From contig ML133474.1 of assembly GCA_003864495.1 (NCBI GenBank), positions 1,342,550 through 1,406,549 of the forward strand: DNA of 64,000 nucleotides. Direction: 5' to 3'. The position numbers and the translations under genes are program-made. The DNA is from Nemopilema nomurai (taxonomy: Eukaryota > Cnidaria > Scyphozoa > Rhizostomeae > Rhizostomatidae). The number at the start of each line of letters is the position of its first letter. Positions within the stretch are counted from its first letter, which is position 1. Shown here one piece after another: positions 12,301 to 20,200 of the stretch. The notes under the pieces are model-generated. The model was given only the letters and a program-made list of their open reading frames with translations, made no database searches and was not told the DNA's origin.

Positions 12301-12986
12301 GAAAGACAAAGTAGAGTCAATCGAAGGTGAGCTTTGCATCACGTTTTTTGTTGTTTACACCAGTTTTAGAAGCGCCTACCGGCCAACATAAAATTTATCA
12401 TGAGTGCGAGGCCAACATAAATGAGTGCGAGGATGGCTCAGTGGTTAGAAGCGCTGACTACGGACCCAAGGGTCTGTGGTTTGATTCCCTGGCATGACCA
12501 AACTTTCACTCAGAGTAAGGAGAGTTGCCAGCTCTCTGCAATTCCAGGAATGAGGAATCACGAGGTGTGGTCACATCGAGAGGAAGGACCAGGACACTGC
12601 ACTTCTCGATAAGCTTAAGCTTATCGGTGTCCTCAAACCATCTTCGGAAGCAAGGTAGAAACAAATACAAAAACAATACAAACAAAAATACAAAAACAAA
12701 TATCCATTATACTGCTAAAGAGAGTGATTATATGCTACGAAACTTTTAACCCTGATTTTAGGCTAAGAACCGACGGAGGTTTCCTCAAAGCAATTATTTT
12801 TTAGAGTCTGAATTCGAAGATGGAGCTGAAGGAGAAAGTCTGTTAACAGATGACGAAACAGAAAATCTAGTGAGCAAACATGTGACAAGAACTTCCACAA
12901 ATCTGGAGATTGTTATCAAAGTATCAATTGTAAGCCTCTTTTTTCTCTCGGTTGTCGCCTCATTAGCAATTAAAATTCTTTATTAA
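354..12986 (+). CDS. MATE-family efflux transporter, copy 1 (start codon lost)
   Basis: This is an SLC47-like multidrug and toxin extrusion transporter, a polytopic membrane protein that swaps H+ or Na+ for organic cations. Exons inferred from splice sites and frame are: 354-785, 2516-2560, 2886-2983, 3877-3974, 4250-4363, 4614-4681, 4948-5056, 5531-5606, 8430-8499, 8772-8904, 9654-9691, 10040-10096, 12197-12326 and 12762-12986. Family signatures include VGLASVTETLCSQAYGAK in exon 1, a conserved Glu in TLME of exon 5, RTGNYLGEGN in exon 7 and GAVRGLGYQKYGA in exon 10. The last exon encodes an acidic loop and a C-terminal membrane helix, as in animal MATEs. The copy 2 start ATGCC reads ATAGC here, and no in-frame ATG remains in the N-terminal region. 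Unless an upstream exon supplies a start, this copy is probably impaired. The segment joining exons 1 and 2 (start of helix 3) was not found, and exons 13 and 14 do not join in phase. The intron after 2560 uses a GC donor. Confidence 0.8.
1611..2119 (+). repeat. 23-bp minisatellite in MATE copy 1 intron, about 22 units
   Basis: Head-to-tail 23-bp units contain GTTGATAATTCATTATGAAC plus a short ATA joint. Variants include GGTAATTC and GATAACTC forms. The 20-bp core is an imperfect inverted repeat (GTTGATAA...TTATGAAC), and the last unit is a perfect one (GTTGATAATTCATTATCAAC). The array lies between MATE exons 1 and 2. It is a tandem array with no spacers, so it is not a CRISPR. Confidence 0.97.
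6227..7527 (-). pseudogene. Reverse transcriptase domain and C-terminus of the LINE, frameshifted
   Basis: The minus-strand frame 7527-6505 carries the RT core: palm motifs AFDTVDH and LYADDS, and the GVPQGSILGP motif. A frameshift in the A-run near 6505 moves the downstream thumb and C-terminal region into another frame (6499-6227, beginning LLSRIRHNISPYTAE). The two pieces together match one continuous LINE ORF2 C-terminal half, so the break is a decay mutation and not two genes. Confidence 0.9.
7561..8295 (-). pseudogene. LINE ORF2 endonuclease end and linker fragment
   Basis: This open minus-strand stretch runs from the truncation point, through SLVDIIATTHE and SDHDLV (the closing His/Asp motif of the LINE endonuclease), into a Lys/Arg-rich linker with PWLTNEIRSKMNERDYWLKK. 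It stops near 7561. The expected continuation into the RT lies in a different frame just downstream. Only the last part of the endonuclease is present, consistent with 5' truncation during insertion. Confidence 0.85.
10290..10628 (+). pseudogene. RTE-type LINE relic, internally deleted (copy 1 version)
   Basis: This stretch corresponds to 25620-26558 in copy 2 but has lost at least two internal blocks. It still encodes the KDEIIKQW-type linker region and, after a deletion, the piece around ETCTGIKVRQYESEKK. Since the relic is in both copies, it was in the MATE intron before the duplication. See the copy 2 entry for the family argument. Confidence 0.7.
10671..11049 (-). repeat. Terminal repeat (3' LTR in element orientation)
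   Basis: This is the 379-bp terminal repeat, preceded in element orientation by the polypurine tract. It contains TTATATAAAGGG, a plausible U3 TATA box (minus strand), and GTCACGTGAT, an E-box about 30 bp from the LTR start. Confidence 0.95.
11240..11544 (-). pseudogene. Gag nucleocapsid fragment inside the LTR element
   Basis: Just after the primer binding site on the minus strand, an ATG opens a short frame with DDQPICNYCKRVGHVVK, three of the four ligands of a CX2CX4HX4C retroviral-type zinc knuckle. A stop codon follows at once, and the expected final Cys position is Tyr. The frame then continues open to 11240 with a basic and then Thr-rich stretch. This appears to be the residue of a gag gene from the parent element; most of gag and all of pol are missing. 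Confidence 0.7.
11563..11580 (-). promoter_or_regulatory. Primer binding site for elongator tRNA-Met
   Basis: Eighteen bases are complementary to the 3' end of animal elongator tRNA-Met (CCTCACACGGGGCA plus CCA), separated by one base from the LTR. This fixes the element's orientation as minus. Confidence 0.85.
11582..11960 (-). repeat. Terminal repeat (5' LTR in element orientation)
   Basis: This 379-bp partner repeat is about 97.6% identical to 10671-11049 by eye. Differences include GATCGAAAT versus GATCAAAAT, TAAAGGC versus TAACGGC and CCGGAGC versus CCGGTGC. It carries the same E-box (11920-11929) and TATA-like motif. Confidence 0.95.
12421..12700 (+). mobile_element. tRNA-derived SINE
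   Basis: The head resembles a tRNA gene with an A box (TGGCTCAGTGGT, 12434-12445) and a B box (GGTTTGATTCC, 12478-12488), the internal RNA polymerase III promoter. An unrelated body follows, then an A-rich tail of CAAAAA-type repeats to about 12700. Copy 2 lacks it at the matching site. A short piece at its 5' junction (GGCCAACATAA...GAGTGCGA) is duplicated next to it (12381-12430). It lies in the intron between the last two MATE exons. Confidence 0.85.
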
Positions 12987-13444
12987 ACCATCTTCTTTTT
13001 GTTTAGTTTAGATTCGTTTAGACTTGAAACAATTGTTTTCTATATTGCCCTCTCATACGGCCTTGATTTCGTACTCTCTTTGCTTTGCATCTGAGCATGA
13101 TTATCTGCTACATTTTTATTGGCACAGACACTTCACTTACTCAGAACATTGTTTGCTTTAGAGGAACGTACTTGTAGAGAAAATAATGCAGTTATGACTG
13201 CCAGGCTATTTGATGGCAAGAAAATCATAGTTGCTCCATCATTTCATTCGATAAACGGCTTTAAAATTTGGTTAGGAACTTCTGCTGGTGTTGGTTTTAT
13301 GAAGTCAGAGTTAAATGCCGAGCCGATTTATTCCCGTCAGAGGAAACTATCTTTTACTAGTCTCTGCAGACTCTATTTAGAAACCACGTGCATAGATAAA
13401 GAATTGATGATTTATGCTGTCTCCTTTTGAAGAATGGCATGAAC

Positions 13445-13660
13445 GGCATTTCAGTCACCCAGTGCGATGCAAATTACTGCTTTAGTCTGGTTGATGTAGA
13501 AGCGTTTGGAAGGTCCAATGATTCCAGAGTTTGAGTAGGTTCCCCATTTGTACAAGCTTTTGAAAATAGTGGCTTTGACCCACCAGGGGCTAAAGGCATC
13601 AATGGGAGAAGGCTCCCTTATGTCATGATTGGTGACGCAATTTTCTTCGTTGGAAGCATG
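13445..13660 (+). pseudogene. PIF/Harbinger transposase fragment, catalytic D-D part
   Basis: In one + frame the sequence reads CDANYCFSLVDVEAFGRSND, then a stop codon, then GSPFVQAFENS and LPYVMIGDAIF. These match the first and second catalytic aspartate regions of the HARBI1/PIF DDE nuclease (xDANYxFxxVDxGAxG and LPYVxVGDEAF). It begins within a few bases of the end of duplication copy 1. The in-frame stop and lack of flanking frame show it is dead. Confidence 0.8.
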
Positions 13661-13689
13661 GCTAATGCAGGGGCGAAAATCCGGGGGGA

Positions 13690-14166
13690 GGTGTGGGGAG
13701 TTCTGCCTATGGTCGTGGGATTCATCCTATATCTAGCAGCAATCGTGCACTGGGCATCTCCTCTTATCAGATTTCTCAGCGTAACTGCCAATCTCTCGCT
13801 TTGGCCAGCCGGATCACGCATAATGATATTTTGCTTCGAGATTTTTGGACCAATAAAGGATAACAGTTCTTCAAACGTTGATGGTGACATTCGAAAACAT
13901 TGAAAAAAGTACTTGTGATCATGTAGCCTCAAGTTCCATACCAACAGATGAAATTCTCCTTTCTCTAAGCGCTCTTCGTAGACTTTTCTAACCCAAAATC
14001 GTTTCTTTTTCCTTTTCTTTAATTCTAATAGTTTCAGAATTGTTAATTTCTTTTTAATCAGTAAAACTTTATCCACATTCACTATGCTTGAAGTTTTGGC
14101 GCCAATAGATCGATAGATCGCCGCGAATTCGCTACTACGTGGAATCAAAATCGAATTTCGCTTCAA
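13690..14166 (-). pseudogene. PIF/Harbinger transposase N-terminal fragment, inverted
   Basis: The minus-strand frame encodes a Lys/Arg-rich start, then FWVRKVYEERLEKGEFHLL, YFFQCFRMSPSTFEELL and AARYRMNPTTIGR, the N-terminal region and helix-turn-helix of Harbinger transposases. The frame then runs into unrelated antisense of the neighbouring + fragment. It is head-to-head with the D-D fragment just to its left, so the element was split by an inversion or by two insertions. Confidence 0.85.
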
Positions 14167-14343
14167 AATTCGTCTCGTGGAGGTCAGCCTTTAGAAACGA
14201 ATGCTGGACGGTCAGAAAAAATTGAGAAACTTCAGTTCTCGAAGCAAATATAATAATTGAATCTTCGGCAAGTATAAAAGCTTGCCTTGAAAAGATTAAG
14301 CCTCTAGCAGATGGTTTGCAGCCACCAATGAAAAAGCCAAGCA

Positions 14344-14760
14344 AAAAAAACAGCTGAAGATATCTGTAATTTATTTCCTCCTGCCCATAGAATAGAACCA
14401 GAAGTCCTGATCACCGAACTAGAATTTTTTGCCATTATGATTGGGTCAAATGCCCAAATTCTTCCAGAGCAAATGCCTTATTTGCACACGAGTACCAGAC
14501 AGTCTTTCCTTCAGTGTGCAGAGCGTATCAGCTCTTACTCACGGCCCCTGTGTCAGTGGCAAAGGATGAATCAACTTTTAGTAAGCTAAAGATCGTAAAG
14601 AACTGCCTTCGATCAACAATGAAGGATGAGCGTCTTAATTGTTCTTGCTTGCGAGAAGGACCTTAAACTTGAAACACGATAAACTTGAAAGATATCGTAA
14701 ACACTTGGTCCAAGGTTACGTTGCGTCGGCTTTCAATAAAATGAGACCACACGAATTAAT
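14344..14760 (+). pseudogene. hAT-type transposase C-terminal fragment, frameshifted
   Basis: One frame reads EDICNLFPPAHRIEPEVLIT. A second (from about 14523) reads APVSVAKDESTFSKLKIVKN followed by CLRSTMKDERLN, the hATC dimerisation motif seen in hAT transposases and their ZMYM-like relatives. A third frame continues LARRTLNLKHDKLERYRK. At least two frameshifts separate pieces that belong together. It lies between two Harbinger fragments. Confidence 0.75.
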
Positions 14761-14939
14761 TTTTTTCATGTATGTAGCCAAAAAATATGCCGTGAAATGT
14801 AAGCTTTACTACAAGGCAAAATTAATTTTGACACTTAATTTACACCCATCAAGATAAACAGGTCCAAAATTATTGGTCTAGTTACGCCCCTGTGCTAATG
14901 ATACCACCTTCTTGGAGAAGCTAAAAGAAGAAGAAGAAG

Positions 14940-15011
14940 GGATATGCAATTGTAGACTCGAGAGCACGTAGAGCCATTGAGAATACCTTTAGTATTCTGG
15001 CAGCGAAATGA
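14940..15011 (+). pseudogene. PIF/Harbinger transposase fragment, third catalytic (E) part
   Basis: A short + strand frame reads SRARRAIENTFSILAAK then stops, matching the RARRVIENxFGILAxRW segment that carries the third catalytic residue of Harbinger transposases. With 13445-13660 it shows that one + strand Harbinger copy once spanned this region and was split by other debris. Confidence 0.7.
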
Positions 15012-15037
15012 ATACAAAATTTCACAATAGCTACAAA

Positions 15038-15135
15038 AGGCGGAATCGGTTTTCGCATACTGAAAGTAATTTTTCGACCGACACTCCTCAGAGAATGCAA
15101 AAATGACCAAAATGAGGATCGAAAACACTAGAGGG
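15038..15135 (-). repeat. Dispersed repeat copy (minus strand)
   Basis: Read on the minus strand, the segment starts CCCTCTAGTGTTTTCGAT and runs through TCTGAGGAGTGTC to ATGCGAAAACCGATTCCGC. It matches 49495-49624 and parts of 952-1002, 17808-17872 and 41008-41095. Confidence 0.6.
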
Positions 15136-16751
15136 TAAAAACATCGAAAACGCTATAGGCAATCATGCATCTGAATTTCTGCCATAAATTCACATAAATG
15201 TAAAATTTCTCTAAACTTTTATTTTGTTGAGCATCTGCCATCTTGAAAGAAGCTTATGATAAGAAAACTAATTTGCATCACAGTCGTTCTTAGTCGTTTC
15301 GAGTCATTGGAATGTTTTCATTAGAATTTTGGGTGGTTACCAGTCTTCATCGGTCGTTTTGGCTCGCTAAGAAAAACCAGGCCTAAATGGATCCACCCTT
15401 TCGCTAGCCTCAAAAGAAACTTGTCCTTCAAAGAGAATTAAGGCCAAGAGACAAAATCACAATATTCCAAGGTCATTTCTCCGATCAAAGGATTTTTCCA
15501 CGAATAAGGTTAAATATGTAACAATGATTCTCTACGGTTGTTCCGCGACGTCGATTCGTTCTCGTAAAATCAGGCACAGTTTTTCACAAGCACTGTCCTC
15601 CCGAACATGCAACAATAATAAATAATAACCTAAACCATACAATGTATAAATCCATACTTTGTGTCGAAAAGATCTTTCGCAAGCATCTTGTCACGTTAAT
15701 GAATCATTGAGAATCTAAACAAACATATATTAACAAAACTTATCGCTCTCAACCTTCACTTCAACTCTAAACTCAATTCCAACTTATTCTTGATGCATCA
15801 GACCCAAAATTAGCATAAGCAAGAACTAATTGAAATATAACATAGTTATGCATTTACATGAGAAATAGTGAATACAAACGATTTTACTCCCAAGATTAAA
15901 TATATAAACTGAAAAATGATGCCAAATATCCCTAGAGAAATAACTACTGAATCAAAATGTTCACTTAAATATCAAAAGGAATTATAAACAATCGAATGTA
16001 CGAAAAAAATTCCAAACTAGCACTTTAGCTAAATGGACCTTGGCTAATTTGCAGCGCAAATCGAAAAAGACAATAAACACTTCCACAAAATGAAAAGCAC
16101 AGAGATTGTTGGCATAATCTATGGAACTCTATGGAAACACTTGAATGAGACACGTTTTAGTTTTCTCATGTTACATAGGAAGACTGCATTCAAGCTAGCT
16201 GCCTTTTGTACCTTGCAATTTTTGTTTCCCCTCTTAATCATCAGTGAACATGATTCTTTGCGTGTCAGCCCTCACTACAAAGCTCCCTTTTGATTTTGGC
16301 GATGGAAAAGTACTTAGGAAGTCTTCTAGAACAATAATTCAAGGTTAACTTCATTTAATTGTTTCAGAATATGAATTTCTAAAGCATGGTTGAAAGTTCC
16401 TCATGCTTGAAGCTTGTGGTTGCGATACTCTAACTTAAGTGAATAGCATCTTCATGCACCGCATCCAGTCGCGCTATTCGAATCATTTCTCTTGAGTCGT
16501 ATGCACTTTTGGCAGACAAGAAGTACAAAGCAATGCCTACAAATCTGCAAGGTATGCTTCAGTTTGAAACATTATTAAAAACAATGTGCCTCGAACGAAA
16601 AACTAACAAGCGCAAGCCCATCTCAACTCGTTTCTATAAACCCACTGCGGAAGTGTTGGGAATTAAGCTCAGAAAAAAATTCTATCAGAGGCTCCTGGCA
16701 ACTGGACGACGTGAAAGAGGTCCAAGTATTACAAATAGAAGTGCATGAAGA

Positions 16752-16792
16752 CACAGAATAGAGATTACAAAGCCTGTAATCTCTATTCTGTG
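16752..16792. repeat. Perfect 18-bp-arm hairpin
   Basis: CACAGAATAGAGATTACA is followed by the loop AAGCC and then the exact reverse complement. It lies 64 bp before duplication copy 2 begins. It might be a structured remnant of a foldback element or a breakpoint-associated palindrome. It follows no coding exon that I can recognise, and the right arm has no T-run. Confidence 0.9.
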
Positions 16793-17094
16793 ACGAAGAC
16801 AATAAAGCCAAGCATGTTAGCGAAAGCAGACCGTGGTTTTTAAAAGCGTCATAAGGATTTTAAGACATTCTTACATTGAATTGCTAAATCTGGACAGCTC
16901 CATGTAGTGTAAAAACAGCCTTTTTATATAGGGTAGACGAGCCTCGGGGATACTTGTGGTTGGGTATTTTTAGCTCTCATCAAATCGCATAGTAAGTGTT
17001 AGTTACTATATTTGAAAAAAAAACTTTAGTTTACTGCGAAAGACTGTAACCGAATGGGGACGATAGGCCCAAACAAAACATTAATACACTACTG

Positions 17095-17106
17095 AGTCAC
17101 GTGACT
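17095..17106. promoter_or_regulatory. CLEAR/E-box palindrome upstream of MATE copy 2
   Basis: AGTCACGTGACT is identical to the site in copy 1 and ends 103 bp before the ATG at 17210. GTCACGTGAC is the high-affinity MiT/TFE (lysosomal gene network) motif. Bases nearby do differ between copies, while this palindrome does not. Confidence 0.55.
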
Positions 17107-17209
17107 ACTGAAGGACAGGAGTACAGCAAGGAGGTTCCCTACATAAGGTCTTTTGTCATCATCTTCCAAATAAATATCGCTGAATATTTACTTTTTATCG
17201 CCAGGAAAT

Positions 17210-20200
17210 ATGCCAAAGACAAATCCATCAGCCTACGAAAAACATCCTGCGAAAGAATCGCCATGGTCTAAAATCATAAACGAGTCAAAGGCACTGGTGA
17301 AGTTAGCAGTAGGAACAAGTGTGAACTCTTTTTTCTCATTTTTCATACCAGTTTGCACAGTGCTCATTGTTGGCCACAAGGGAAAGGTCTTTCTCGCAGC
17401 CATTGGCCTGGCCATTTCTGTGTGCAATATTTCAGGGTTATTTCTGGTCGTTGGATTGGCATCTGTTACTGAAACTCTCTGCTCCCAGGCATATGGTGCA
17501 AAGGATTTTAGAAGATTTGGAATTTTGATACAGCGGACAATTATCATAACCTTTGTGTCAATTCTTCCGACATGTGCTCTTTGGATCAATATGGATAAAG
17601 TTCTTGTTCACCTTGGACAAGACAAGGCTGTAGCGCTGTGCGTATTTTTCATGTTCTCAAATTTTTCCTCCAACAGCTTTATTATCTAACTAATCTTCAG
17701 TGAATTCTCATTGTAGCCCACCATTCTCATTTTAACTTTCTTAATCGAACGCACCACTCATACCAGTGGACAACACATTCGGTTATTTTCCTAAGTTTGC
17801 ATAATTTGAGGAGTGCCAGAGTATGAAAAGTACTTTAAGTATGAAAAAACTGATTCCGCTATGTCTAGCTATTGAAAACAGAATTATAGGTTAATGAAAC
17901 GTCTATTAAATGACTCAGTGTAAATGAGGCCAGATAAAATTAACTTCCATGACCAACTTGAATTATCATTTAACATTGTAAAACATTTTAAAAATTATTA
18001 AACAATTTAATTGAATGTTTAAAGGCAGATCGCACTAATAATAATAATGCTCTCAATTACTTTTATTTGATAGTCATTTCACACCCAAATTAATTCTTCT
18101 GTTTGTCTTTCGTTGTGTCCTTCCTGTGCTACATAGAATTACCCTGAGCACAGGGAATTTCTATCAAGTTAACAGAATTACCCACCCCAAGGGTAGTCTT
18201 TTTTGCTCCTACCGATTAAACGATCAGACTAGGCTCACCCAAAGGGATGTCCAATTTTCTCTGCATTGATTTGTGCAAATCATTGAACCTTTCCATCGAA
18301 GACTTATTTTGAGCTGTGAATTAAATTGTCAGCTATTCACATGAATACCTAGCTACCTGATCAAAAAGTTTTTTCTCCCTCGGTCTTTAAAAAGCTTTTA
18401 ACACACTATTCCATCAATGTCAACTTCTGTTTTAGAAAGATTTGCGGCTGTAATTCTCAGTCAACTTCAATTTTTCACTGTCAACATAGTTGATTATTCA
18501 TTATGAACATAGTTGATAATTCATAATGAACATAGTCGATTATTCATTATGAACATAGTTGATAACTCATTATGAACATAGTTGATAATTCATTATGAAC
18601 ATAGATGATAACTCATTATGAACATAGTTGATAATTCATTATGAACATAGTTGATAATTCATTATGAACATAGTTGATAACTCATTATGAACATAGTTGA
18701 TAACTCATTATGAACATAGTTGATAATTGGTTATGACATAGTTGATTATTCATTATGAACATAGTTGATAATTCATTATGAACATAGTTGATAACTCATT
18801 ATGAACATAGTTGATTATTCATTATGAACATAGTTGATAATTCATTATGAACATAGTCGATTATTCATTATGAACATAGTTGATAACTCATTATGAACAT
18901 AGTTGATTATTCATTATGAACATAGTTGATAATTCATTATGAACATAGTTGATAACTCATTATGAACATAGTTGATTATTCATTATGAACATAGTTGATA
19001 ATTCATTATGAACATAGTTGATAACTCATTATGAACATAGTTGATAATTCATTATGAACATAGTTGATAATTCATTATGAACATAGTTGATGATTCATTA
19101 TGAACATAGTTGATAATTCATTATGAACATAGTTGATGATTCATTATGAACATAGTTGATAATTCATTATGAACATAGTTGATAATTCATTATGAACATA
19201 GTTGATAATTCATTATGAACATAGTTGATAATTCATTATGAACATAGTTGATAATTGGTTACGACATAGTTGATAATTCATTATGAACATAGTTGATAAT
19301 TCATTATGAACATAGTTGATAATTGGTTATGACATATTGATAATTCATTATGAACATAGTTGATAATTCATTATGAACATAGTTGATAATTATGAACATA
19401 GTTGATAATTCATTATGAACATAGTTGATAATTCATTATGAACATAGTTGATAATTCATTATGAACATAGTTGATAATTCATTATGAACATAGTTGATAA
19501 TTGGTTACGACATAGTTGATAATTCAATGAACATAGTTGGTAATTCATTATGAACATAGTTGATAATTGGTTACGACATAGTTGATAATTCATTATGAAC
19601 ATAGTTGGTAATTCATTATGAACATAGTTGATAATTGGTTACGACATAGTTGATAATTCATTATGAACATAGTTGATAATTCATTATGAACATAGTTGAT
19701 AATTGGTTAAGACATAGTTGGTAATTCATTATGAACATAGTTGGTAATTCATTATGAACATAGTTGATAATTGGTTACGACATAGTTGATAATTCATTAT
19801 GAACATAGTTGGTAATTCATTATGAACATAGTTGATAATTGGTTACGACATAGTTGATAATTCATTATGACATAGTTGATGATTCATTATCAACAGCGTT
19901 AGCACAACAATGCATTCAGTTTATTCAGTTACTTTTTAGGCATGCCGGTCAATTTGCAATTAATTACATCCCAGGCTTGATTGTGAGTTTTTATCTAGTT
20001 TAAAAAACTGAATTGCTTCTATCATTTATTGGTTCACTTTTGGAAGACGAAAATTACAGTAGCATTTTGGGCGATATTTGACATCGTTCTCAGGTAATGA
20101 ATTTTCCAGGAAAATTTGAAGCTTTTAGTTGACTTGGAATTTATATTTTAACCAGCAATTTTAGGGAGTTATACAATGATGGTTTATCGCTAATTTTTTC

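Larger units (their letters stand above)
1..13440 (+). repeat. Tandem segmental duplication, copy 1
   Basis: The sequence from position 1 is matched nearly base for base by the sequence from 16856 onward, and the match can be followed through every MATE exon and intron until 13440, where the two copies diverge after a shared AGAATGGCAT. The left edge may lie outside the window. Copy 1 is about 1.9 kb longer than copy 2. It carries a LINE near 5880-8295, an LTR element at 10671-11960 and a SINE near 12421-12700. It lacks parts of a shared LINE relic and about 650 bp present in copy 2 at 27005-27655, and its minisatellite is shorter. In exon 1 the two copies differ at 11 of 432 bases. Confidence 0.95.

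Noticed and set aside
12421..12612. Apparent tRNA gene or 63-codon protein
   Set aside because: A and B boxes are present, but the rest does not fold as a full cloverleaf and is followed by a SINE body and A-rich tail. The open frame is the SINE read in one frame.
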